Assembly: GCA_029532415.1 (NCBI GenBank)
Contig: JAQOTA010000059.1
Location: 868,001 to 932,000 of the forward strand
Length of the DNA: 64,000 bases
Direction: 5' to 3'
Source: Marasmius tenuissimus
Taxonomy: Eukaryota; Basidiomycota; Agaricomycetes; Agaricales; Marasmiaceae
This document shows, piece after piece, positions 36,842-46,658 of this stretch. Both the position numbers and the translations under genes were made by a program. Each line of letters starts with the position of its first letter. Position 1 is the stretch's first letter. A model generated the notes under the pieces. The model worked only from the letters and a program-made list of their open reading frames with translations, did no database searches and was not told the origin of the DNA.

Positions 36842-37306
36842 TAGTGTTTTGCGAGCCTGGGCTTGGCCTGGCTCGGGAGAGCCTGAGCCTGTTGAAACCT
36901 CAAGCCCGAGCTCTGAGCTCCCGGTGAGAGCCTGAGGCTCAAAGCTCGAGCCTGGGCCAAAGCCTCGGTCACATGCTCACCCAGCTGCAAGAAACTCGGG
37001 GAAGTAGTCGCGATGTGGTGGGAATGACCCATAAAACCGTTGTGAAATGGCTGAGGAGCGGCTCCAGCTCCCAGGATGGGCTGAAGACACCACCGTTGAG
37101 GTGCTCCAGCAGAGTCCCACTTGCTCCCAAGATAAGGCCTCCCCGACACCCACAAGGCTGAGCCCGGGCTCAGAGCTTGGGCCTCTAAAATCTCAAGCTC
37201 GGGCTCTGAGCTCTGCGAGGCTCTCCTCAGAGCTTGGCTTGAGCTTCTGAGCTCAGAGCCTAGCTCGGCTCGACCTAGAGCCTGGGCCCAAGCTCGCAAA
37301 ACACTA
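36842..37306. mobile_element. hAT-type MITE (465 bp) with 8-bp target site duplication
   Basis: The element starts TAGTGTTTTGCGAGCCTGGG and ends with its inverted form, CCCAAGCTCGCAAAACACTA. It is flanked on both sides by CTGGCCAT (36834-36841 and 37307-37314), an 8-bp duplication typical of hAT transposons. The inside is rich in GAGCC/GGCTC words that make the sub-terminal ends fold on each other. No transposase is encoded; open frames across it are chance products of the repeat composition. The near-perfect ends and target duplication suggest a fairly recent insertion. Confidence 0.88.
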
Positions 37307-37314
37307 CTGGCCAT

Positions 37315-38844
37315 TGAATCGAATCAATAGAAACTGACAACGTTTCGTATTATCGGAAGACTGATGTTGCTAGAGCGTAGATGAGAGAGGCATCTGACTT
37401 TTGCCAATGTCTGGGCGATGGTCACAAGTCATCGAAGCACTCAAGTAGCCGGTAGCTTGATGAAGACCTATTCTCTGAGAACAATCGTTCACGCGCAAAC
37501 ATCAAACAAGGAATATCAATTGTATGTGCCTGCGTGCCTATACAGTGCATACGACTCGGAGCTCGGAGAACTTCAATGAGAGAGCGGTGGTGAGAACACT
37601 CACATGCGGAAACACTTGAGAGCCTAGATTTGTGAGGCCCACTGTTCTAGAGTCCATCTGTACCTGCCATGAGTTACTTGGACAACACCACCAACTTGCC
37701 TGATGTCTCAAATTCCCGTGCCGTGGGGTAAATGGAACCGATTGCGAGACTCTATAGACTAGACCTCACCGAGAAACCAATTTAATCAACCGAGCCTCGA
37801 GCTCAAGACTTTAGACAAGGAACTGCATCGGATCTCGTGATGCGAGACTCGGAAGAAGAACCGAGACGTCTACATCGAGAGTCGAGCGAGACATTCGGGG
37901 GAGAGCGCAGTTCCAGAAGTCCCAAAAGGCAAGTTTGTCGAGGGTTAATATCCGCCACCAGTTCGGAATCAGAAACCAGTATGAATACCCACACGTCATT
38001 CATCAGTAGTGCGTAAAGCTCTTGCTGTCGCCTGTTGGGAGGAGATTAACGGAGCTAGGAGTGGATATTGCGCACCATAGAAGGAAGATCTGTGAGAAAG
38101 GGGCGACTTGAATGAAGATGTATTGAGTCTCTGACCTATAAAAAGCTCAGAAAACCCTGGTTCAGCTTATAAAAAGATACCCATCGAAAGAACAGCATGT
38201 AAACCCTTCAAGGAAGCTGATGGCACTACTAGTACCACATCGAACTCGACGTTGAACGTTACCTCTTGACGCACCCGGCCGTTTGACTAGTAGAAAGGAG
38301 CTCGTATTGGAAGTGCCTATTTCCACACATCGGATTGAATGAGAGTACCTGATGCTTGAGTTGGTGAACTGGAATCAACAGAAGAAGATGGTGGCAGGGA
38401 CCAGGGTTCGAGTTTGCGCTTCGCGGTGAGGAAAAAAGTGCCTTTCCCACGCCTTCGACGTGTTCCCGTTAGCCACGTGAGGTCTCTTGCAATTGACCAC
38501 AACACGGGACGCATGGACGTCAAGTCAGGGCGATGGATCTCATTCTAAAGCTATGATTGGGAACACAGCAACGCACTCGCTCGATTCGCTCGGATCTATC
38601 AGGGCGGGAGACCAAGTTAAAGGCTGTAAAGGTATCGCTTAAAAGAGCAATGACCCGGTGAATGTTGACCGCTTTTTCGCTTCTCTTTTGACCCAGAGTC
38701 CTTCTGAAGAATCGATCCTCGACATTCGAATTTGTACGATCTCTATTACTCACTGCGTGCGCTCCCCACATCACTATCTCTTCTGACTTCACACCTAACA
38801 CTGTGGGGATAGTTAACTGGCCCACGTCTCAGGCTACAAATGAT
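37315..38844. other. Intergenic upstream of the disrupted F-box gene
   Basis: About 1.5 kb with no convincing gene. The last 200 bp probably include the original promoter of the F-box gene now split by the retrotransposon. Confidence 0.5.
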
Positions 38845-39021
38845 ATGAGCGGACTCATCGTGACGACAACGCATTCGGAGGGCGAAATATATCTTCACGA
38901 GCCTACGGTGTCAAAGCCAACTTGGGACGGCCTCGGAGCCTTGACGTCAAAGCCAACACTAATTCGACACTCACCCGGCCCTGAACCAATACCCACTTGT
39001 GCCTCAACTCCGGTGGAGTTC
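38845..39021 (+). pseudogene. 5' coding fragment of an F-box gene split by the retrotransposon
   Basis: An ATG-started frame of 59 codons (MSGLIVTTTHSEGEIYLHEP...) runs straight into the left end of the retrotransposon at ...CASTPVEF. The same frame resumes after the right target duplication at 48202 as IDAPDGVGVV. The two halves are joined in frame when the element and one AGTTC duplication are removed, so this is the original amino end of the gene at 48175-49863. The fragment has no F-box itself. The reading is open a little further upstream, so an earlier exon is possible. Confidence 0.75.
39017..39021. repeat. Left target site duplication (AGTTC)
   Basis: Five bases AGTTC sit directly before the left LTR and recur at 48197-48201 directly after the right LTR. 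Five-base duplications are the norm for Ty1/copia integrases. Confidence 0.92.
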
Positions 39022-39543
39022 TGATGAGCCAGCATAGTTAAAGTGCACAGTGGGTATAACGAAGTAAACCTCACATGGGTAATACACAGAGTGTTCTTGT
39101 AGTCTTGAGATGCTTGAGAAGAGGTGATAATCAAGTAGATTGTCCTAAGGCTTAAGGCCTTTCGTCCAGTCTTTTATACATAAGTTTCTGGTACATGTAT
39201 GTAATGAGTATTACACTAACTGAAACTACTACTAGAAGTAGGTATTCGGCCCTAAAGGCGTAAAAGACATTAGTACTGTGTAAGTACTTCTACCATGAAT
39301 GGTAGTATGCTTGGTGAGCATAGTCGTGTTTGCCTCATGTATTGGAGGCTCTACTTATGCTATTGGATAGCGACTGTCTATAGTGTCATTTATGATGAAA
39401 CTAGATGTACGTAGTAAGATACGTAGACAGAGACGTAGTACTTGCATGAGGACGCAAGTGTTCTAGAGGCGTAGCTCTATAAATAGTGTGACGCGTAAAC
39501 AACACGTCAACAGTGTATCACATGATATCCATCATGTTCAACA
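39022..39543 (-). repeat. 3' LTR of the copia element (522 bp)
   Basis: In element direction it begins TGTTGAACATG and ends GGCTCATCA, so it has TG...CA ends. It contains the minus-strand TATAAAAG box (39178-39171). It has four extra bases (a repeated GTAT near 39200) compared with the 5' LTR. Confidence 0.95.
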
Positions 39544-39556
39544 CTCCCCCTCACTC
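39544..39556 (-). other. Polypurine tract
   Basis: In element direction GAGTGAGGGGGAG lies directly before the 3' LTR, the expected plus-strand primer for reverse transcription. Confidence 0.85.
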
Positions 39557-39578
39557 AGTTCATCATGCAATCATGGAA

Positions 39579-42500
39579 CTAGTGAAATGTTAATCCTAAA
39601 GATTGCCTGAACAATTCGAACTTTGTTCTGCCAAGATTCTTCGTAAGAAGATCAGCAGGTTGTTTAGCAGTTTCAACGAAATAGATTCGAGTCTTTCCGT
39701 GTTCTACTGCTTCCCTGATGAAGTGGTATCGATTGTCAATGTGCTTTGTTCTTTTATCAGTAGCTTCATTGCTGCTGAGAAAGATAGCGCCTTGGTTGTC
39801 GCTAACACATGGAACTGATCGAATAGGGAAGTTCAATTCGTTCATCAACGACTTCATCCAGCAAGCTTGACGTGTACAGTCAGATAGAGCCATATACTCT
39901 GCTTCCGTGGATGATAATGCAACCGTTTTCTGTTTCTGAGAGACCCAGCAAACTGGCGCATTGGCAAGCTTTACGATATATCCAGTCTGTGATCGACGAT
40001 CATCTTTATCAGTTGCCCAATCAGAGTCAGCAAAGGCAAGTAATCCTTGGTTGGATCTACCATCGTAAATAAGTTCATACTTTGCAGTGTGAACAAGGTA
40101 TTTCACGATGTAAAGTGCCTTTTGGAGGTGTTCCTGATTAGGATTAGCTCCATACTGTGACATTTTGATTACAGCAAAGGATATATCTGGTCTCGTTCCG
40201 AGAGCCAAGTAAAGTAATGATCCGATAACCGATTGGAATCTATGCCTAATCTCGGGATTAACCTCCCCCTGGTTTTGGGTTGGGTTATAGCCTTCTGGCA
40301 AAGGCGTATATGCCGTCTTGGCGTTCAGAACTCCGAATTTACGAATTATCTTTTCAAGATAGTCTCGCTGATCAAGGATCAGTCTGCGATTCTTCCGATC
40401 TCGAGTAATTCGCATTCGCAGAAATTCTGTTGGCTCGCCTAGATCTCGGCATTCCCAGATTTTCATGAATTCGCTTTTTAGTCTATTGACAAGGTTGCGA
40501 TCAGGACCCATGAATAAAGCATCGTCGACATAGACGACGGCAATGACCATATTGCCATTCTTGTTGAAGACATATACGCCAGCATCGGATAAGCATCGTT
40601 TGAATCCCAGACGTTTCATGGATTCAGTACATTGACGCCACCAGGCACGAGAAGCCTGTTTTAATCCGTACAATGCTTTGCGTAACCTCCAAACCTTGCT
40701 GGAGTCCGTAACGAAGCCTTCAGGTTGTTCCATGTAAATCTCCTCGTCTAAGGCACCATACAGAAATGCTGTTTTAACGTCTAGCGCAGAGATCTCCCAA
40801 TCTTCAAGCGCTGCTAGTGCCAATAGAAGTCGTACGGTTTCGAATCGTACCACAGGAGAGAACAACTCGTTATAGTCTATCCCTTGTTTCTGCGAAAATC
40901 CTTTCGCAACAAGTCTTGCCTTCTTACGGCCATCAGACTTGATGTCAAATACCCAGCGGGATTTCACCGCTTTTCGGCCTTTGGGTAGTGTGACCACATC
41001 AAAGACGTTTCTATCTTTGAGTGATTGTAATTCCAGTCTGCATGCTGCTTCCCAAGATGGTCGTTCATCTTTAGGACGTTTCTGGACTTGTTTGTATGTC
41101 CATTCACGAACGTTATCATAACTACTGGCTTGAAGACCATATAGTTGATGACCGTTATTCAGCAAGTAAACCAAGTAATTTTCTCCCCCTTGCTGAGCAA
41201 GATCGCTCATATCGTCATCCGTGTCCATAGGAGCGGCTGGATCAGGAACCCTATTTGGTATTGTTTCAGGTTCATTTGTCGGATTAATCTGACTTCGCCA
41301 GCGTGCTTGAGAATCGATATCGCGTTCGATCTCAACAGGATGTCGATTTCCATAAACATTAAACGGACGGTTGGGAGTTACTCTATTTCTCGGAGGGTTT
41401 CTTCTGACAGCTGCTGGTGGAGGAGCTCGTAAGTTCTCCCACTCATCATAGTCAGCTTGGCGAAATCCAAATGGATTTGTCCTTCCAGAAGAACCAGCAG
41501 ACCGTGGATCCGGACCATACTGATTAGGATTGTGATCGGAGCCTTTCGGTGATCCGAGTCCATCAGTATTTGGATGATTGCCGTTGTGCACATCATCGCT
41601 TTTATCATCCGGGATAGGATCCAAGGGAGGATCTCCCCCAGGCTGATGATCGTCATCATCTGATCCTGGTGGAGGTGGAGGATTGAAGAAATCATCATCA
41701 TTGTGATGATCTTCATGGCCATCATATGGGTACGTTGGAAAGGGTATAGACCGGACAGGTTTGTCGGTTTTATCAAACTCTATGGATCCGGGCACTTCTT
41801 TTTGACATTTAGGAAACCAGTTCTCATCAAAAACTGCTTGTGGAGTAATGTATACAGAATTGTTGGTTGTTCGAAAGAATTGATAAGCTTTTGATCCGCT
41901 CTCGTAACCAATGAAAATCATTGCTTCAGAGTGTGGAGCAAGCTTATTTTTACGTTTCGGTATGTATGCATATGCACCACAACCAAACGTCCTGAAGTAT
42001 GAAACATCAGGCTTCTTATTCTCAAACAATTCAACTGGAGTTCTGTATTTCCTTGAACGAATAGGAGTTCTATTGTAGATATGGACGGCTGTGGAAATTG
42101 TAAATTCCCACCAATTTTCAGGCGCACAAGCCTGAAATCGCATAGCTTCAGATTTTTCTCGTAGTGTGCGATTAAATCTTTCTGCTCGTCCATTCTGTTC
42201 ATGCACGTTGGGAGAACCTCTCTGTGGAAATATTCCTAGAGAGTTATACCAATCCCATTGTTCATTTGAAAAGAATTCTCCCCCTCGATCGAAATGCACA
42301 CTTTTGACCTTTTTATTAGTCTGGCGCTCTACAAGAGCTAGCCAATTGCGCAATTTCTGATCTGTATCGCTCTTTTTACGAATTGGATATACCCATCCGT
42401 ATGATGTTGCATCATCGAATAAGGTTAAAGCATATTCGTTTTGATAGTAAGAGCGAGTTGGAAATTCTATCAAATCACCGTGCACGAGCTCAAGAGGCTC

Positions 42501-43244
42501 CTTAGCTCGTTTTGAGGATAAAGGGTACGATTTGGCAACCATTTTGCCTTTGGCACAGCCTCGGCATGGTTTCGTTTCTCCCTTCGAAGTAACCAACTTC
42601 GTTGGAAGCCCTTTAACATTATCCATTAATTTTCCTAAGACTCTGGGATCACAGTGTCCCATACGTCTGTGCCATAATTCAGAAGTATTGAAAGATACAA
42701 CAGATGTGAAGGAAGTTTCTCCCACAAGAACCTTCGCGTTCATCCATCGTAAAGGATCATCTTTATGGCTTGGGTAGAAGCTCATTAAAAGAGAATCGTC
42801 TTTCTTGCTCCGGATCGAAGTCTCTGGAGAGTCCAGTAAAGTATAGTAACCTATACTCCGGAACTTCCCACTAGAGATTAAACGATGTGGGCTGTCTGGA
42901 TTATACATCACTGGGTATAACTTTGTGACTTGCGTCACTCCTGCGCTATTGGTATGTCGGATGAGGACAGTACCATAGCCTACTATTTGCACATTTGCTT
43001 TATCACCCGCTGATGTAGTAAGACCTATTGGCATTTCCAAAGTCTGATAGTCTGAGAAATCCGTTTTATACGGAGTCATATGTGCTGATGCCCCACTATC
43101 AAGTAGCCAGGCATTTTGCGTATTTCTCACTTCACAATCACTCGAAAATGCAGCAGAAAACGACTTATATTTCGTCGTTGCATATACAGAAGAAATACTA
43201 CATTTCCTTGGTACTGAGTTCCTTAGGATATGATAGTTCTGCAT
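39579..43244 (-). CDS. pol: Copia Pol polyprotein (protease, integrase, reverse transcriptase, RNase H)
   Basis: The frame has 1,221 codons from the ATG at 43242-43244 and is actually open back to a TAA at 43287, so it is in the same frame as Gag. Domains in order: aspartic protease with WLLDSGASAHMT (residues about 47-58); GAG-pre-integrase and zinc-finger-like region (ELWHRRMGHCDPRVLGKL, then CRGCAKGK); integrase core with the acidic residues around LVHGDLIEFP, LFDDATSYGWVY and NGRAERFNRTLREK; reverse transcriptase with KSRWVFDIK, FSPVVRFETVRLLLALAA, ALYGLKQASRAWW and the catalytic YVDD near residue 908; RNase H with ADSDWATDKDDRRSQTGY, then VALSSTEAEYMALSD and DKRTKHID. No internal stop. 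It drives copying and insertion of the element. Expression as a Gag-Pol fusion needs stop bypass or splicing. Confidence 0.95.
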   Translation of the reverse strand: MQNYHILRNSVPRKCSISSVYATTKYKSFSAAFSSDCEVRNTQNAWLLDSGASAHMTPYKTDFSDYQTLEMPIGLTTSAGDKANVQIVGYGTVLIRHTNSAGVTQVTKLYPVMYNPDSPHRLISSGKFRSIGYYTLLDSPETSIRSKKDDSLLMSFYPSHKDDPLRWMNAKVLVGETSFTSVVSFNTSELWHRRMGHCDPRVLGKLMDNVKGLPTKLVTSKGETKPCRGCAKGKMVAKSYPLSSKRAKEPLELVHGDLIEFPTRSYYQNEYALTLFDDATSYGWVYPIRKKSDTDQKLRNWLALVERQTNKKVKSVHFDRGGEFFSNEQWDWYNSLGIFPQRGSPNVHEQNGRAERFNRTLREKSEAMRFQACAPENWWEFTISTAVHIYNRTPIRSRKYRTPVELFENKKPDVSYFRTFGCGAYAYIPKRKNKLAPHSEAMIFIGYESGSKAYQFFRTTNNSVYITPQAVFDENWFPKCQKEVPGSIEFDKTDKPVRSIPFPTYPYDGHEDHHNDDDFFNPPPPPGSDDDDHQPGGDPPLDPIPDDKSDDVHNGNHPNTDGLGSPKGSDHNPNQYGPDPRSAGSSGRTNPFGFRQADYDEWENLRAPPPAAVRRNPPRNRVTPNRPFNVYGNRHPVEIERDIDSQARWRSQINPTNEPETIPNRVPDPAAPMDTDDDMSDLAQQGGENYLVYLLNNGHQLYGLQASSYDNVREWTYKQVQKRPKDERPSWEAACRLELQSLKDRNVFDVVTLPKGRKAVKSRWVFDIKSDGRKKARLVAKGFSQKQGIDYNELFSPVVRFETVRLLLALAALEDWEISALDVKTAFLYGALDEEIYMEQPEGFVTDSSKVWRLRKALYGLKQASRAWWRQCTESMKRLGFKRCLSDAGVYVFNKNGNMVIAVVYVDDALFMGPDRNLVNRLKSEFMKIWECRDLGEPTEFLRMRITRDRKNRRLILDQRDYLEKIIRKFGVLNAKTAYTPLPEGYNPTQNQGEVNPEIRHRFQSVIGSLLYLALGTRPDISFAVIKMSQYGANPNQEHLQKALYIVKYLVHTAKYELIYDGRSNQGLLAFADSDWATDKDDRRSQTGYIVKLANAPVCWVSQKQKTVALSSTEAEYMALSDCTRQACWMKSLMNELNFPIRSVPCVSDNQGAIFLSSNEATDKRTKHIDNRYHFIREAVEHGKTRIYFVETAKQPADLLTKNLGRTKFELFRQSLGLTFH

Positions 43245-43290
43245 CGAGGATTTAGTGAAAGTTTGACTATTAGAACTTTGAAAAACTTAC
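43222..43290 (-). promoter_or_regulatory. Gag-Pol junction: TAA stop overlapping a perfect splice donor
   Basis: In element direction Gag ends GAC TGG TAA GTT, where GGTAAGT is also a consensus intron donor beginning at 43290. Pol continues in the same frame after this single TAA. Removing 69 nt to the acceptor CCTAAG (intron 43222-43290) also joins Gag to Pol in frame (DW-NSVPRK), with branch-like CTAAT and CTAAA inside. Using the nearer ATGCAG acceptor (52 nt) would create an immediate TGA. Both read-through and splicing are therefore possible. Confidence 0.55.
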
Positions 43291-46200
43291 CAGTCTCCAC
43301 GATCGTTGCTTTCAGCCCAATCGTTATCAACTCCTTCAAGGCCATCTCCATAGTCACCATCATCAAAGTACCGTTCATGCCATTGAAGCGGTTCTTGATT
43401 CTGACTTTGGAATGTTTGGTGAACAAGATGTTCTCGTCTTGTTCTGAGTTCTTCTTGATAACGTTGATTAGCGGCTTCTTCAACTTCTATCCAAGCTTCC
43501 AATTGGCGTCTATAGTTCTGCCATTGAACGAATCTCGTGGCTTGATATGGCTGATTGTTATTGACAACCAAAGTGATATTGCCAATACTTGTGCCATCAG
43601 CAACGTGTAAAGGCGGTCCATTGGTCCTTAGTCCAATTACTGCAGGTCCGTAATTCTCGAATTGAGAGTTTCGGGGATCACTTTGAGATGTAACCCAAGG
43701 GTCAACCTCAGGTTGTTCATCTACCGGACTAAGTTTTTCCGGTTGATCTGGTGGAGCAGTGGTTGGGCGAGAAGGTACATCAATGTAATCATCCTCTAAG
43801 GATTGTACGCCATAAAAAGATTCGGGAGAGCTTGGAGGTGTGTGAACGACTTGGTCCTGCCATTGTCGTACTCGAGGTGGTGTAGTTGCGGGACGATTTA
43901 TGTATTCATGGGTAGTAGGGATTGGAGATTTGGAACGATTAAGTGACTCCGCTAATTCCATGAAATCTCCAGGGTATGTTCTTGGTCGTTCATCGAAGCG
44001 ACCACCCTCGAGTTCTCTTCGAGGAATATCAGCCTGAGTCATGGGAACAGACATTCTAATGTTGTTCATCCATTTGTACAAGTGCGTATGCCAATTATGA
44101 ACATCTGAAAGACTAAGATGAGGGATAAAGCGAACCCAGCGCCTATTAAACCCTGGTTGTCTCCATTGAGATGTTCTAAATTGACTCGCTCTTATGTCTG
44201 TCGTTCCGAATAACCATTTCCCTTCAAGACCAAGCTTGACTAACGAATGCCAGAAGATAGGATTCATCACTTGTACAGGAAGTGTGAAGTTCTTCTTATT
44301 TACTCGGAAAGCTTCATCCACCGAAGTTGAACGAGGGTTTTTTACTCGTTGAACAAAATCTTCAACGGTGCTGATCCAATTTTTGTTATTGATTTCAGCT
44401 ATAACCGTCGATAGGTGTTGAAGGTTCCAGGTTTGGTATTCGTAATGAAGCGTGAACTTGGTATCTTCTACTGTTTCCACATGTAATATCCTTTGTTGTA
44501 TGCGCAATTCATGAAGAGCTTGACGAGGTGTCATGTTATGCACTGCGTCTCTTCTGATAGCATACATAATGACATATTCTCTGGTCCTGATCAGGATCCA
44601 GATCCAAAGATTGTGGTCTGGTGTGCTGCGTATTAATTTATAACGCATTCTGATCATGAATTCCTTTAGTGCTATGTCGTTAGTCGTCTGATCTCCGAAA
44701 TCTCGGAATTCTTCGACGACAGGAATTGGGAGTCTAATCCCATTTATTATATGTGGTCTATTATTCCTAAGGTTAACTCGTCGCATCATGTTATCATGTT
44801 GTTCTTTGTATTCTTGTAAGAATCGCCATTCAACTTTTCTATTGATGAGAGGTGGCTCTTTTATGTCATCTCCATCTTGAGAATAGTTTTCTGGTCTGAA
44901 CAAATGAACAAGATCGGCGTGGTTCCTAGGAAACATAGAATTTGCCCATGGTCCATAATCGTCAGGAGGTGTAGAAACAGTTACACGTATGTCTTCTTGT
45001 AAAGGTGGTGCCATTTCAAGATTCTCACCTTGGTCAACTTCGTCCGCAGGCGAAGTATGATTAGGTGTCGCCTCTCGTCGTGGCATTGTGAAGATAATTT
45101 CTTCATTACTATGCGCGCCATAAGAATATGCAGAACATGTATGACTATCATTTGATGAATTATCAGATGAAGAGTCACTATCAGGTTCCGTCGGAGTATC
45201 AGAGATGTATACCAAAGATGGTATCTCATCTCCATCGCTGTCTATGTTTGAATTGGAAGTAGTAGCTGAAGCAATAGCTTCTTCTACTTGTCGAACCTGT
45301 TCATCTAGTTGAACAGTTCGTCTATTGTTCCATTCTTGTACAGAGATATGCCGTACAGGACGACCTTCTCTGTCAGCAGCGATTCTCTCTTCTAGGCGTG
45401 CTTGTTGAAGATCATACGTGTTTTGGAACGGATTTGGTGCAGATGTGCTACCAGTGGGGTAGTGGTAGGACATATGAACGTTAACTGGCCCAGCCATTTC
45501 CCGTTCAAAAACTGAGCTGATTTGCTCGTTTACTGCATTAATCCGTTTCTGGTATTCAGAAGGTTTCTCAGAAGGTTCAAATACCGCAGTGTGCGATTGT
45601 TGCCCCCCTTTTTGAGTATCCTTCTTCTTTCCTTTGCCTTTTCCTTTGCCCTTTCCTCCTTTCTTCTTTCCTTTCTTGGAAGAAGATCCACCTTGGTTCT
45701 GATTGTTTTGGTTCTGGTTATTGTTTTTATTATTGTTCTTCTTTTGATTTGCAGAAACACCAGAACGAGACTGATCAGACCATTTGGGAGGAGAGTTAAA
45801 TCTATTAACACCAGAAATTTTGGCGTTATGGGCGGTATAGGCAGCAGGACCAGAATGAATTCCATTCCTTCTATTCCATTCATTCGTAATTGCAGCAATC
45901 AAATCAGTAGGTTTAAGTTCTTCTTTCTTCATACGGGATACTTGCTGCTTGAAGAGTTGCCAGCGCTTTTCATTAAGCTTGGCTGTGATCATCAAGCACA
46001 GTAAATCGTCCGAAATTTCTACTCCATGATCCTTGAGTTGGTCCCGAACAGTCAGCATGTAACTGATTCCAGGGACTGGATTAAGGTGTTCAGGGAGTTG
46101 GACGTTATGCAAGTCCGTATATAGATTCATCATCTTTGAAGAGGATTGAACTCCAAACGTAGATTTGAGTTTAGATAAGGTTGAGATCACCAAAGTTTTA

Positions 46201-46658
46201 TCAACATGCGCGTCGTGAGCACGACGAGTTCGCATTTTGATAATACCAATTACTTTGTTACGCCTAGAAGTCCACTCAATTAGAGCGGTAGCTTCTCCTG
46301 AAGTAGCAGGAGAGGATGTTTCTGGCATTTCTTCATCCAAGGCTTGAGGTATGCCTTGGGTAAAGAGGTAACCTTCAAGTAATCGATACCAATCTTCGAA
46401 ATTCGAACCATCATCTAGCAAAACTGGAATAATACTGATTCCTCCTGACCCAGCAGGAAAGTTGCTGTCTGCAACCTGAGAGTACAACGGTTCCGTATTG
46501 TAGTTAAAAACTTCTACAGAATTTTCTACTTCTGTTCCCAGAGTATATCCCGGCGTATTGCGAACAAACGTCGTTGGGGGATTACTACTTGGGGAATGAG
46601 AAGCAGACCTAGATCCGGATTGAGACATATTGAGGTCTGCCAAAAGTCCCGTGAGCAT
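43287..46658 (-). CDS. gag: Copia Gag-like protein with extra C-terminal domain, no zinc knuckle
   Basis: The start is ATG at 46656-46658 (MLTGLLADLNMSQSGS); the stop is TAA at 43287-43289, giving 1,123 residues, far longer than usual copia Gag. Residues about 70-270 resemble the copia gag polypeptide (FEDWYRLLEGYLFTQGIP, LYTDLHNVQLPEHL, DDLLCLMITAKLNEKRW). A Lys/Gly-rich tract (residues about 320-352, built of KGKKKGGKGKGKG) takes the place of a nucleocapsid; no CCHC knuckle exists anywhere in the frame. After a Ser/Asp-rich linker, residues about 590-900 form a second folded region (RFLQEYKEQHDNMMRRVNLR, FRDFGDQTTNDIALKEFMIR, NPIFWHSLVKLGLEGKW) of unknown role. It would form the particle and bind RNA. 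Confidence 0.85.
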   Translation of the reverse strand: MLTGLLADLNMSQSGSRSASHSPSSNPPTTFVRNTPGYTLGTEVENSVEVFNYNTEPLYSQVADSNFPAGSGGISIIPVLLDDGSNFEDWYRLLEGYLFTQGIPQALDEEMPETSSPATSGEATALIEWTSRRNKVIGIIKMRTRRAHDAHVDKTLVISTLSKLKSTFGVQSSSKMMNLYTDLHNVQLPEHLNPVPGISYMLTVRDQLKDHGVEISDDLLCLMITAKLNEKRWQLFKQQVSRMKKEELKPTDLIAAITNEWNRRNGIHSGPAAYTAHNAKISGVNRFNSPPKWSDQSRSGVSANQKKNNNKNNNQNQNNQNQGGSSSKKGKKKGGKGKGKGKGKKKDTQKGGQQSHTAVFEPSEKPSEYQKRINAVNEQISSVFEREMAGPVNVHMSYHYPTGSTSAPNPFQNTYDLQQARLEERIAADREGRPVRHISVQEWNNRRTVQLDEQVRQVEEAIASATTSNSNIDSDGDEIPSLVYISDTPTEPDSDSSSDNSSNDSHTCSAYSYGAHSNEEIIFTMPRREATPNHTSPADEVDQGENLEMAPPLQEDIRVTVSTPPDDYGPWANSMFPRNHADLVHLFRPENYSQDGDDIKEPPLINRKVEWRFLQEYKEQHDNMMRRVNLRNNRPHIINGIRLPIPVVEEFRDFGDQTTNDIALKEFMIRMRYKLIRSTPDHNLWIWILIRTREYVIMYAIRRDAVHNMTPRQALHELRIQQRILHVETVEDTKFTLHYEYQTWNLQHLSTVIAEINNKNWISTVEDFVQRVKNPRSTSVDEAFRVNKKNFTLPVQVMNPIFWHSLVKLGLEGKWLFGTTDIRASQFRTSQWRQPGFNRRWVRFIPHLSLSDVHNWHTHLYKWMNNIRMSVPMTQADIPRRELEGGRFDERPRTYPGDFMELAESLNRSKSPIPTTHEYINRPATTPPRVRQWQDQVVHTPPSSPESFYGVQSLEDDYIDVPSRPTTAPPDQPEKLSPVDEQPEVDPWVTSQSDPRNSQFENYGPAVIGLRTNGPPLHVADGTSIGNITLVVNNNQPYQATRFVQWQNYRRQLEAWIEVEEAANQRYQEELRTRREHLVHQTFQSQNQEPLQWHERYFDDGDYGDGLEGVDNDWAESNDRGDW

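Noticed and set aside
36842..37314. Open frame of 157 codons rich in Ala, Leu and Ser inside the MITE
   Set aside because: It is produced by the GAGCC/GGCTC repeat words and has no family motif.
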